DNA of 15,567 nucleotides from Verrucomicrobia bacterium UBA6015. GTDB lineage: Bacteria; Verrucomicrobiota; Kiritimatiellia; UBA8416. Positions 6,351-14,403 of this stretch are shown here, one piece after another; the first letter of the stretch is position 1; each line of letters begins with the position of its first letter. Made by a program: the position numbers and the translations under genes. Below the pieces are notes generated by a model, which was given only the letters and a program-made list of their open reading frames with translations, ran no database searches and had not been told where the DNA came from. The stretch lies in the NCBI GenBank assembly GCA_002428045.1, contig DIZZ01000054.1, forward strand, positions 1-15,567, written 5' to 3'.

Positions 6351-8084
6351 TCAGCCCTCCACTTCCGCGACAGACGCTTCGTCGGCCGATTCGCTGCCCG
6401 CATCCGCGTATCGCATGATCTCCGACAGGGCTGTACGCCCTGCCTTCACATGGTCCCACCCGCACTGCTGCAGGCTGCGCATGCTCTCCCTCAAAGCCTG
6501 GCGACGAATGACATGGGCACTGACCCGCTGAACGATCAAGGCATGGATCGCCTCGGAGATCGTCAGGAGCTCAAACATGCCTATCCGCCCCCTGAATCCC
6601 AGATTGCTGCACGCCTCGCACCCCGAAGGCTTCCTCAACCCCGTGGCGTCGGCCGCCTCGGCGGCTGGAATCCCGAGAGTCATAAGGCAGGATCGGACCA
6701 CATCGGCGGAGGTATCGTCAGGAACCGCGCAATGCGGGCACAAGCGCCGGATCAAGCGTTGGGCGATCACCATTTTCATGGACGAGGCAACCAGGAACGG
6801 TTCGATTCCCATGTCAGCCAGGCGTACAATGGCACCCGGAGCGTCGTTGGTATGGAGCGTACTCAACACCAGATGACCGGTCAGCGATGCGCGAATCGCG
6901 ATATCCGCCGTATCACGGTCGCGAATCTCCCCGACCATGATGACATCGGGATCCTGACGCAGTACGCTGCGCAACGCGTTGGCAAAACTGAGTCCGATCT
7001 CATGGTTGACCTGCGTTTGGTTGATCTGCGGGATCTCATACTCAATCGGATCCTCGACGGTAATGATGCGACGCTCGGGCGTACCGATCTGGCGCATGAA
7101 CGCCGCCAGCGTCGTGCTTTTCCCGGATCCGGTCGGTCCGGTGATCAGCAGGATCCCATGGGGCATTTCAAGGACTTTATTGATGCGCTGCTCGTCGTCG
7201 GGCAGGAATCCTAGTTCCTGGATGGAGACGGGCTGACTTTGCTCGTTCAGCAGCCGCATGCTGACGCTTTCCCCGTACATGGTCGGCAGGGTCGACACGC
7301 GGACATCGACTTCCTGATGCCCGCGGCCATACGTGATGCGTCCATCTTGCGGTCGCCGCTTTTCGGATATGTTCATGCGCGACATGATCTTGATGCGCGA
7401 TATAATGGCACTCTGGAAGGATACCAGATTGGGTGGTACATGCACGGGGACGAGCTTTCCATCAATCCGGTAACGGATCTGCAGACTATCCTTGCGGGGT
7501 TCAAAGTGGATATCCGTCGCACGATCACGCATGGCTTGCTTGACGATTTCATCCACAAACCGGATAATCGCCGCACTCTCGTCCTCCTGATCGTTCTCAT
7601 CGCCGGGACGCCCGATCTCATCGGAGGCATCCAAGCTACCAGCCCCAACACCAAAACGCACGGAAATGGTCCGCATGAGGCGCTCTGGATCAACCAGGAA
7701 CCATTCGGGATCGCCGCCGCACACGGCGTAAGCCCACCGCTTGAGCCGCGCGTCGGGCGGCCATAAGGTGGCCAGGCAAAGCGTTCCTCGCTTGCCAGCG
7801 GTATCGGGTGGCGGCACGATCGGCAACAGGAAACCACTATGGATGAAACGCTCTGGCAATCCCTTGGTCGTATCGACATCCGGCTCAAAGCGATGCAGGA
7901 CTTGCACCCCGCTAGCATGCCCGATCAGGATCAATAACTCCATGGCATCGATGCCGCTGGCGTTGGAGAGAAGGGTCAACCGCTCGCGCCGGGACGCGGC
8001 ATCGATCTGTTGTTCCGTCTCCGGCTTCAGATCACGGATGACCTGGCGCAACATGGATTGCTCTTCGATGGTTTCATGCGGCAT
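6351..8084 (-). CDS. gspE: Type II secretion ATPase GspE
   Basis: A 577-residue cytoplasmic AAA+-like secretion ATPase of the GspE/PilB family that powers pseudopilus assembly. An N-terminal domain (about 10-150) corresponds to the N1E/MshEN region that docks on the GspL cytoplasmic part; an acidic linker (152-169) joins it to the N2E domain starting DRATDIHFEPRKD (187-199). The motor domain has Walker A GPTGSGKST (316-324, K322), the Asp box TVEDPIEYEIPQINQ (342-356), Walker B DPDVIMVGEIRD (378-389, E386) and the His box GHLVLSTLHTNDAPGA (403-418). Four cysteines, C449/C452 and C489/C492, form the CxxC...CxxC zinc finger of this family. AGAGGA lies 9 bases before ATG. It begins 13 bases after gene X and its stop is 5 bases from gspF. 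All catalytic residues are present, so an active motor is expected. Confidence 0.96.
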   Translation of the reverse strand: MPHETIEEQSMLRQVIRDLKPETEQQIDAASRRERLTLLSNASGIDAMELLILIGHASGVQVLHRFEPDVDTTKGLPERFIHSGFLLPIVPPPDTAGKRGTLCLATLWPPDARLKRWAYAVCGGDPEWFLVDPERLMRTISVRFGVGAGSLDASDEIGRPGDENDQEDESAAIIRFVDEIVKQAMRDRATDIHFEPRKDSLQIRYRIDGKLVPVHVPPNLVSFQSAIISRIKIMSRMNISEKRRPQDGRITYGRGHQEVDVRVSTLPTMYGESVSMRLLNEQSQPVSIQELGFLPDDEQRINKVLEMPHGILLITGPTGSGKSTTLAAFMRQIGTPERRIITVEDPIEYEIPQINQTQVNHEIGLSFANALRSVLRQDPDVIMVGEIRDRDTADIAIRASLTGHLVLSTLHTNDAPGAIVRLADMGIEPFLVASSMKMVIAQRLIRRLCPHCAVPDDTSADVVRSCLMTLGIPAAEAADATGLRKPSGCEACSNLGFRGRIGMFELLTISEAIHALIVQRVSAHVIRRQALRESMRSLQQCGWDHVKAGRTALSEIMRYADAGSESADEASVAEVEG

Positions 8085-8097
8085 GGTGTGAGGTCCT

Positions 8098-8487
8098 CTA
8101 CAGGCTTAGTTCAAAACTGATGCCATCCACAGTGATATTTAATCGTTCCGTTTTTTCATCAAATCGCTCGATGCGGATATTATCCTCTTCCGCATTCAGG
8201 GTTAGCCAATAGGTCTTGTCTGGCTTGCCATCAAATAACGCAAAATACAATGTCCCGCCGATCCGGGTGTAACCTAGGAAAATGATCGCCGTGCGGTCGC
8301 GCCGTGCGAGTTGTGCCTTGAAGGCCGGGGTCAGGAATGGAGAATTATCCAACAGCGATTGATAGGCTGCCAGATCATCAGCCCCCCCCCGTGACACAGG
8401 TAGGAAGGTTGCTGCCAGCAGCCCGAGGCATACCGGCAGCACTGAACGACGACTGGCGCGACCCTGTGAATTAACTTGCAGGCTCAC
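8098..8487 (-). CDS. Unrecognised 129-residue membrane-anchored or exported protein in the T2SS operon (possible GspC/PilP-type connector)
   Basis: I do not recognise the family. It begins with GTG at 8487, in a GTGA overlap with the gspD stop and with GGAGGA 7 bases upstream, so the start is well supported. A basic N-region with a twin arginine (ASRRSVL, 11-17) precedes one hydrophobic segment (about 16-30) that could be a signal peptide (cut after GGA, residue 36) or an anchor. The remaining 90 residues are a helix (LAAYQSLLDNSPFL) and a beta-rich unit: AIIFLGYTRIGGTLYFALFD (67-86), TYWLTLNAEEDNIRIERFD (92-110) and RLNITVDGISFELSL (115-129). This strand order resembles the HR domain of GspC and the PilP domain, which bind the secretin N0 domain, and no gspC is seen nearby. 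Its place between gspD and gspE supports a secretin-platform connector; this is inference. A 9-G run lies at its codons 33-36. Confidence 0.75.
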   Translation of the reverse strand: MSLQVNSQGRASRRSVLPVCLGLLAATFLPVSRGGADDLAAYQSLLDNSPFLTPAFKAQLARRDRTAIIFLGYTRIGGTLYFALFDGKPDKTYWLTLNAEEDNIRIERFDEKTERLNITVDGISFELSL

Positions 8488-11400
8488 GGTTTATCCTCCG
8501 TCTTTGCCGGTTCCTCGGGCGGTGGTGTATCTACAGGTGACTCGGCCACCGCGGGCGGTGGTGTATCCACACTTGGCTGGGCCTCCGCGGGCGGTGGTGT
8601 ATCCACACTTGGCTGGGCCTCCGCGGGAGGATTTTCGCCAGGTACGCGCGGCGGTGCATCCTTGACCTTGGACTCGCTACGGCGTCCGAACCAGCGCTGC
8701 CAGCGCGTCGGTTCCGGCTCATGAATACCTCGCGGGTCGTGCTCGAATTCGCCTGTGTCATAGAATCGCCGAACCTCCGCCTCGGCCGGTCGCATCTGCT
8801 TTGGATCGGTATGGAATGCACCGGCAATCGGCGTACTTGACACCAGTTCCGGGCGGATGAAAATGATCAACTCGCGCACCGTGGAAACCTTTTTGCGAGG
8901 ACGGAAGAGCCGGCCCAGCAACGGAATATCGCCAAGGATAAAGACACGCCCTTCGGCCATTGTGGTTTCGACGGATTGCAGCCCTCCCATGATCAATAGC
9001 TGCTTATCCTGCACACTGACAAACGAATTGGCGCGACGGGTGCCGATGATGGGTTGTACGTTATTGTCGATCGTCTGGGTATCCACGACTGTTTCCACAA
9101 CCTGCTCGATATCCAACTGGATCACGCCGTCTTCACTGATTAGCGGCCTTACCGTCAATTGAATACCGATATCGCGATACTCGATTTCAGACCGGGTGGC
9201 GAGGTTGCGGTCGAGTGTCGAGGAGGAGCTGGTAATGATCGGACGTGCTTCGCCCACATTGATGTGCGCCGGGCGGTTATGCATGGTGGTTATGCTCGGT
9301 GCGGAAAGGATCCGGACATTGCGGTCGTCGCGGGCCACACGGAACACGGATCGCATGCTGAACGGATCAAACGAGATCCCCATATCCATCGCCGGATTGC
9401 CTTCGCTATCGAGTTGCGGGCCTGTCATGATCACCCCCCCTCGCCCGACGGCAGATCCTGCCGGCGTGGTTCCGCTGGTATTCTTGACGGATTCGCCAGT
9501 CCCGACGGCCGTAACGCCCTGTTGTCCGGCTGCAATAACGCTTGCCCCGCGTTGGAAATCGAACGGATTGTCATAGGCAAATCCAAACGAGCTTAACCCC
9601 GATACCTGCCCTTCGGACAACGATACTTCGGCAATCACCACTTCGATCCGCACCTGCGGTAGCAAGCGATCAATCTGATTGACCAGGTAGTCCAGTTGTT
9701 CCAGATCGAAAGGTGTACCGTAGGCAATCACCGTGTTTGCCCGCTTATCCGCTGTCAACGAGATATAGGGACTGAACTGCAGATCGCTCTCGACATCCCC
9801 TCCCTCGTCAACCAAGGGTTCCTCGCCTTCCTCGACGCTAGGCAACGGGTCGGTCTCCGTCTCCGTTTCCGTTTGACTTTTTTCGTCGTCCCGGGGACGG
9901 AAGAATCGGCGCAGCGTTGATTCTCGCTCGCGGGCGCGCTGCTGCGCCTGAATCAACGGGTTGAGCGTTCGCACGATCTCGTTGGCGTCGCCGTGCCGGA
10001 TCACAAAGACACGGCTCTGCGTTCGAGGGGCCACTTCGATGTCCGTCTGCGTGACCAGTTCCTCGATTTGCTTGATGTCCTCGCTGGTACCATAGACCAG
10101 CACGGAGTTATTGCGAGGATTGGCCACCACGGAGACGTAAGGGCTGAATTGCATGGCCTGACCGGGATCGAAGAGGGATTCGATGGGTTTGTCTTGGGAC
10201 TCCTTGCTTTTACTATCGGTCCCATAATGCACGGCTCGAAATTGAGATTGCACCTGCACCATGGCACGGCGCTGGTTATTGATGATGGCCATGAACATGC
10301 CAGCGACTTGCGTCGATTGCGCATGTCGCATCAGGAACACCTTGCTGAAGGTGGTGGGTGCCACTTCCACGTCGGTTTGTTCCACTAACCGGGCGACATG
10401 ATTCACATCCGCGTGCGTGCCGTAAACAATCAGTGCATTATTGCGGGCATCCGGGACGATCGACAGGAACGGACTGAACTGCAGCGCAGGTTCGCCCTCG
10501 GCCGTGGTGGGCGCGGGATCCCGCGTGTCATCTTTCTCACGGTCGACGCCGACGGATTCAAACCGTTGGAGCGCCCGGCGCTGTCCAGACACGATGATTT
10601 GCAGCACGCGCGCCAGATGATTGACATCGGCATGCCGCAACGGCAGGATCCGGCTCGTCGTGATGGGTTCAACGGCAATATCCGCCTTTTCAACAATCGC
10701 GGTGATACGCCGGATATCTCCGTCGGTGCCGTAGACCAGGATCCCGTTACTGCGGCGGTCGGCGATAACCGACGCGAAATCGCTGAACTCGAACCCCAGC
10801 ACCCATTCCGCTTGTTGTTCGGCGGACCCTTTTTCGTCCTCGACCGTCGTGCGGAGTCCGCGCTGCTGGAAGGTGCGGCGCTGTTGCAGGATCAGCGCCG
10901 CGACCAGACGACTCAATGTATCGGCATCGGCGTGTTGGAGGCTTACCATCTGGCTGCGCGTAATCGGCGCGGTATCCCGGTCCAACTCGGCGATCAGGCT
11001 CTCCATGCGTTCGACGTCATGAGGGGTGCCATAGAGAAAGATGGCGTTTGAGGGTCGATCGGCATGCAGCATGGCGAACGGCGTGAATTCATACCCGACC
11101 CCGGCGTCGGTCTCGACGGACGTCGCCGTCGTTGGCACCGCCCGTGTCAGCGCCGTACCAATCCCTTGCCGCTGAAAGACCTGTTGCTGCATAGTGACGA
11201 TGCGGCTCACTGTCGCCGCCACCGCCAAGGCCTCCGCATGGCGAATCGTAATGGTCTTGGCTTTTGTCGTCGGGGTGTATTCATGATCCAGTTCAGCGAT
11301 CAGCACTTCGGCACGGGCGATGTCCGACGGCGTACCATAAGCGACGATGGCGTTATTAGCCAGGTCCATCCAAAGGCTCATGTACGAACTGAACTGTAGA

Positions 11401-12548
11401 TCCTGCGATGCGTGCTGCAGCTCCGCCACAACATCCGGAGGCGTGCTGACAGGCTTGACCGGAGCCGCCTCTGCATCGTTGGGACTGCCGGCCTGGTCTT
11501 GCAATGCCGTCGGGGGCTTGTCGGGTGCCTTACCCTGACCGTTCGTTACGTCGGCGCGCAAGCCAGATCGGCTCCATGCCTGCTGCTGGTGCCGTATGAT
11601 GCCGTTCAAGATGGCATACACGGAGCGGATATTCCCGTTCTTGACCGGCAGCAGGCGGCTTGTCGTGAGCGGGGCGATGTCGTTGTCCAGGCTGGCCACT
11701 AGCGCCTCGATGCTGGCGCGGTCAGCCGTCGGCGCCACGACGACGATATGATTGGCCTGAGGGTTGATGTGGAATTGAGCACGGCTCAATGCTGGATTGG
11801 CCCGGTTCCGTTGCGCATGGCTAAGTGCCTGATTCAGGTTTTGCACATTACTGTTCCTGACCTGGACCACGAACACCTCGACGCGCCGATCAACCGGTTG
11901 GTCCAGTCTGTCGAGCATCCTCTCAATCGCCTCAAGATTCTTCCGCGAATCGAAAATAAGCAGGGAATCACGCCACGCCAGGATCGCGATGCTGGAGAGT
12001 CCGCCCGGCGAGAGCATCCCCCGAACCTGGTTAAAGGCATCATTCACGGTGGTGTGCTTCAAATCGAATATCCGGCCATAGATTTGTTGCCCATCGAGGT
12101 CGTCGAGTGTTTCGCCATCCAACAGGATCGGTCCAGACGTCATGGCTTGCGCGGCGGGGCGTGCCTCAATGAAGCCGGCATCGCTCTTGACTAGGATCAC
12201 GCCGTTCATGCGTAACAGGGTTTCCACCGCCAGGATGGCCTCGTCTCTGCGCAAGGAATTGGCACTTCGAAATGCAAGTGGCGTGCCCGGCAATCCAGCA
12301 CCAGGAATCACGGTGCGTCCGCTCAACGTCTGCAGCATACCCAGGACTTGTGACGCTGGCATCTTGGCAAAGACCACCGCGCCGACGGACTCGGCGGGAT
12401 CGAGTGCCCCAACGGGTGAGCAGACGATCTGCAGGACATCATTGGTCTCGGCTGCACGAAGCGGTGCAAAAGGCGTCAGGCTGCTGATTCCGATGCAAAG
12501 CGTGTATAGCGCGATAATAACTTTTTTTTGCTGATATCTAGTGTTCAC
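8484..12548 (-). CDS. gspD: Type II secretion secretin GspD with a greatly expanded N-domain array
   Basis: The outer-membrane channel of the T2SS, 1354 residues against about 650-700 usually. Signal peptide 1-32. An N0-like domain (about 56-130) is followed by N1 (156-218), an N2-like domain (222-290) and then six N3-like Secretin_N modules (295-427, 428-529, 530-630, 631-733, 734-843, 844-963), each with RHAD...QRR, a variable linker and FSPF...NNALIVYGT. The pore domain (964-1238) is canonical: VRILSAPSITTMHNRPAHIN (1078-1097), VGEARPI and the signature ILGDIPLLGRLF (1204-1215), ending ELIIFIRPELV. A tail (1239-1354) carries RWQRWFGRR and a proline-rich repeat. Start is GTG at 12548, in a GTGA overlap with the gspM-like stop, with GGAGGA 6 bases upstream. 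Each Secretin_N module forms a ring in the multimer, so the predicted periplasmic vestibule is several rings longer than normal. Confidence 0.95.
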   Translation of the reverse strand: MNTRYQQKKVIIALYTLCIGISSLTPFAPLRAAETNDVLQIVCSPVGALDPAESVGAVVFAKMPASQVLGMLQTLSGRTVIPGAGLPGTPLAFRSANSLRRDEAILAVETLLRMNGVILVKSDAGFIEARPAAQAMTSGPILLDGETLDDLDGQQIYGRIFDLKHTTVNDAFNQVRGMLSPGGLSSIAILAWRDSLLIFDSRKNLEAIERMLDRLDQPVDRRVEVFVVQVRNSNVQNLNQALSHAQRNRANPALSRAQFHINPQANHIVVVAPTADRASIEALVASLDNDIAPLTTSRLLPVKNGNIRSVYAILNGIIRHQQQAWSRSGLRADVTNGQGKAPDKPPTALQDQAGSPNDAEAAPVKPVSTPPDVVAELQHASQDLQFSSYMSLWMDLANNAIVAYGTPSDIARAEVLIAELDHEYTPTTKAKTITIRHAEALAVAATVSRIVTMQQQVFQRQGIGTALTRAVPTTATSVETDAGVGYEFTPFAMLHADRPSNAIFLYGTPHDVERMESLIAELDRDTAPITRSQMVSLQHADADTLSRLVAALILQQRRTFQQRGLRTTVEDEKGSAEQQAEWVLGFEFSDFASVIADRRSNGILVYGTDGDIRRITAIVEKADIAVEPITTSRILPLRHADVNHLARVLQIIVSGQRRALQRFESVGVDREKDDTRDPAPTTAEGEPALQFSPFLSIVPDARNNALIVYGTHADVNHVARLVEQTDVEVAPTTFSKVFLMRHAQSTQVAGMFMAIINNQRRAMVQVQSQFRAVHYGTDSKSKESQDKPIESLFDPGQAMQFSPYVSVVANPRNNSVLVYGTSEDIKQIEELVTQTDIEVAPRTQSRVFVIRHGDANEIVRTLNPLIQAQQRARERESTLRRFFRPRDDEKSQTETETETDPLPSVEEGEEPLVDEGGDVESDLQFSPYISLTADKRANTVIAYGTPFDLEQLDYLVNQIDRLLPQVRIEVVIAEVSLSEGQVSGLSSFGFAYDNPFDFQRGASVIAAGQQGVTAVGTGESVKNTSGTTPAGSAVGRGGVIMTGPQLDSEGNPAMDMGISFDPFSMRSVFRVARDDRNVRILSAPSITTMHNRPAHINVGEARPIITSSSSTLDRNLATRSEIEYRDIGIQLTVRPLISEDGVIQLDIEQVVETVVDTQTIDNNVQPIIGTRRANSFVSVQDKQLLIMGGLQSVETTMAEGRVFILGDIPLLGRLFRPRKKVSTVRELIIFIRPELVSSTPIAGAFHTDPKQMRPAEAEVRRFYDTGEFEHDPRGIHEPEPTRWQRWFGRRSESKVKDAPPRVPGENPPAEAQPSVDTPPPAEAQPSVDTPPPAVAESPVDTPPPEEPAKTEDKP
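8515..8622. repeat. 36-bp tandem repeat, three copies, in the 3' end of gspD
   Basis: Two adjacent copies (8551-8586 and 8587-8622) are identical and a third, diverged copy lies at 8515-8550. On the coding strand each unit encodes the 12-residue block PPPAEAQPSVDT (or PPPAVAESPVDT), so the frame is kept when copies are gained or lost. The identity of two copies points to recent duplication and possible length variation between strains. Confidence 0.9.
9660..11666 (-). repeat. Six tandem N3-like Secretin_N modules within gspD
   Basis: Protein-level repeats of about 101-133 residues at 11268-11666, 10962-11267, 10659-10961, 10350-10658, 10020-10349 and 9660-10019. Each begins with a strand-helix such as TSRILPLRHADVNHLARVLQ followed by QRRA/QQRA, continues through a linker of 26-58 residues, and ends with a strand-strand-helix such as LQFSPFLSIVPDARNNALIV-YGT. 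The last one leads directly into the pore domain. DNA identity between modules is low by eye, so the array is old rather than recently amplified. The last linker contains an acidic TETETETD run encoded by a short repeated gtctcc-type tract near 9851-9873. Confidence 0.88.
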
Positions 12549-13204
12549 GTCGTCTCCTCCGGTTTTGACAAAACGCCCGGTGTTGCTTCCGGGGACTCAA
12601 CATCGTTCACGGGAACCTCCTCTGGAGCAGGTTCAGGGAACGGCTCCGGGATAGGCACAGGAACGCTGACAGGTTCTGCAAGACGAGATTGATAGGCGGA
12701 AACCGTCAACCGTACACTCATGATGCGCGGGTCTGCACGATTGGCCGTTATCGACAACTCATCCAACGATAAATAGGGATATCGGGCGCGTATGCCTCGC
12801 TCCAGACGGATCACGTCGGGAAGGCGGGCGTTGCGTATGCCGATTCGCAGGGTGTGCCAACGCAACAGTTTGTCTTCCGTCGTCATCGGGGCTCCCAGTT
12901 CATAGGTCAACTCGCGGGCCCGCGCCAACGCATCGACGGCCTCCACCAACCCGGCCGCGTCAAGCGTGGAGGCTGTATCGATGCGATCCCGCTCCGCCGT
13001 CAGCTCCCGCTCGATCTGTTCCGCATTGGCAAGCCATGCCTCCTGCTGCGACCACTCGCTTTGCGCGGAGACCTGCAAGGCCGACAGCGCGTCGTGCATA
13101 CGCCAAAGGCAACTGCCCCAGATGAGTAGACCAACCAGGATTAAGGCACCGAGCATGGTGCGCTCGCGCGCCGACATGCGGCTGAATATATCGGTCGCAT
13201 TCAT
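12545..13204 (-). CDS. GspM/PilO-like inner-membrane platform protein of the T2SS
   Basis: A 219-residue bitopic protein placed between the gspL-like gene and the secretin gene, where gspM is expected. Layout: short cytoplasmic N-terminus with SARERTML (11-18, a motif also typical of GspM N-termini), TM about 17-34, a charged helix likely to be a coiled coil (37-78, rich in Q/E/A), a periplasmic alpha/beta domain of ferredoxin-like size (about 85-175; WHTLRIGIRNARLPDVIRLE, LSLDELSITA, MSVRLTVSAY) and a proline/acid-rich tail (176-219). In the known machines GspM pairs with GspL in the inner membrane and helps hold GspE. It overlaps gspL by ATGA and gspD by GTGA. Sequence similarity to any named GspM is weak; the assignment rests on topology and position, and PilO is an equal structural match. 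Confidence 0.75.
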   Translation of the reverse strand: MNATDIFSRMSARERTMLGALILVGLLIWGSCLWRMHDALSALQVSAQSEWSQQEAWLANAEQIERELTAERDRIDTASTLDAAGLVEAVDALARARELTYELGAPMTTEDKLLRWHTLRIGIRNARLPDVIRLERGIRARYPYLSLDELSITANRADPRIMSVRLTVSAYQSRLAEPVSVPVPIPEPFPEPAPEEVPVNDVESPEATPGVLSKPEETT

Positions 13205-14403
13205 GGTTGCGTTGCCTCCTTCGGGGGCGCTGGAGGAATGACCGGAGGTCCCCCCGGCACAACACGGGCGACCAGCATGAAGGTGACGCCGCGCTGTGTA
13301 CTTTGCATGTCGCGGATATCCAGTTCCGCATAGTGTTTCGTATCGCGCAAGGCTTGGGCATACTGGGTCACCACAGCCACGCTGGGAGCCTCGCCGGAGA
13401 TCGCGATTCGCCCCGACCGGGCAAACGTGGCGCTCGCGAAGGAAACCGTCTCGGGCCGGACAATGTTCATGGCCATGAGCCAGTTGAAGGCCTCCATGGC
13501 TGGTGCGTTGACCCCCGCCGTGGAACGACTCATGGACTCCTTCTCCTGCAGGGAGGCAACGGCGGCACGGCGATCCTCGATTTTACGCACAAGTGACTCG
13601 TGCGCCCGACGGGCCATGTAGTGGCGAACCTGCCAGATCCCAAGTAAAACGATCAACACGGCGGCCACGCGCAGGAGTGTCGTGAGTTGGCGCCGATTAT
13701 GGCGCCGCTGACGTTCGCCCTGCAGAAAGACATCGTCCCGGATATCAGCGCTCAACAGCACGGATTCCGGTTCAAGGCGTGCCGATTTCCAGTGTTGCCA
13801 GCGACTGTTGCGCTCGATCTGCCGCTCCAGCGAGAACACAATCTGGTCTTTCCCTTTGATACGCATGCCAGCACATCGGACCACCCCCTCGATCTCCTGG
13901 TCGTCGTTTTCACGTGGTGCTTCCTCCAGCATACGATCACGGACCTGCCAGATGACATCTTCGCTTAGGACGCCTTTCGCCGGGGTAAAGCAACTGCGTA
14001 CATAGTTGGGAACATTACGCTTGGCGGGGAACCGAACCACGGTCACGCAATCCGTTTCCTGCAGGACAACCCATGTCGGCTGCCTCCACGTCCCCCCGCC
14101 CAAACAACAGAAATGCGGAAGGACCGCAAAACAGGACATGTCGTCCGCCGAGCGCACTTGATCCTGTAGCGCCGCATAGGCCAGGATGGGGCCACCGGGG
14201 CCCTTCCGATCCTGTAGATATCCCCATGCCAGATCCTCCAAGGGCAACATCGACAGGTGCTCAACCTCGCCCTCCACGTATCCTGTAAGCTCCTTGCGAC
14301 CGACACCCGCTGGAATCGGCAGGACATCGGCCACAAAGCGGGCTGAAGAGACCAGTCGGACCCCCTGAACCTCGGGGAACGGCTGCGATTCGGTACTGCT
14401 CAT
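13201..14403 (-). CDS. GspL-like inner-membrane platform protein of the T2SS
   Basis: A 400-residue bitopic protein following gspK in an ATGA overlap, the position of gspL. Residues 1-238 are a cytoplasmic region of the size of the actin-like domain of GspL, which binds the GspE N-terminus; I cannot see clear actin-fold motifs, and a Cys-rich stretch CFAVLPHFCCLGGG (91-104) is unusual. One TM lies at about 239-258 (QLTTLLRVAAVLIVLLGIWQ). A periplasmic helix (260-292) with coiled-coil character is followed by a ferredoxin-like domain (300-381; FNWLMAMNIVRPETVSFASA, GRIAISGEAPSVAVVTQYAQ, VTFMLVARVV), as in GspL C-termini and PilN, and then a proline-rich end (PGGPPVIPPAPPKEATQP). It overlaps the next, gspM-like gene by ATGA. 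Function inferred from topology and order; it could also be viewed as a PilM/PilN-like fusion. Confidence 0.78.
   Translation of the reverse strand: MSSTESQPFPEVQGVRLVSSARFVADVLPIPAGVGRKELTGYVEGEVEHLSMLPLEDLAWGYLQDRKGPGGPILAYAALQDQVRSADDMSCFAVLPHFCCLGGGTWRQPTWVVLQETDCVTVVRFPAKRNVPNYVRSCFTPAKGVLSEDVIWQVRDRMLEEAPRENDDQEIEGVVRCAGMRIKGKDQIVFSLERQIERNSRWQHWKSARLEPESVLLSADIRDDVFLQGERQRRHNRRQLTTLLRVAAVLIVLLGIWQVRHYMARRAHESLVRKIEDRRAAVASLQEKESMSRSTAGVNAPAMEAFNWLMAMNIVRPETVSFASATFARSGRIAISGEAPSVAVVTQYAQALRDTKHYAELDIRDMQSTQRGVTFMLVARVVPGGPPVIPPAPPKEATQP

Noticed and set aside
6346..6465. 40-codon N-terminal extension of gspF
   Set aside because: It lies inside the end of gspE, and the canonical GspF N-terminus with a ribosome site begins at 6345.
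6189..7214. Long plus-strand open frame of 341 codons opposite gspE and gspF
   Set aside because: It crosses two well-supported minus-strand genes with intact catalytic motifs; its product has the Arg/His/Pro-rich composition of an antisense shadow and no recognisable domain.
8515..8622. Short direct repeats considered as a CRISPR array
   Set aside because: The units are contiguous with no unique spacers and lie in frame inside gspD.
9851..9873. Short gtctcc-type repeat tract as a microsatellite phase switch
   Set aside because: Unit changes of 6 bp keep the frame (Thr-Glu pairs), so it cannot switch expression; it is treated as linker low complexity.
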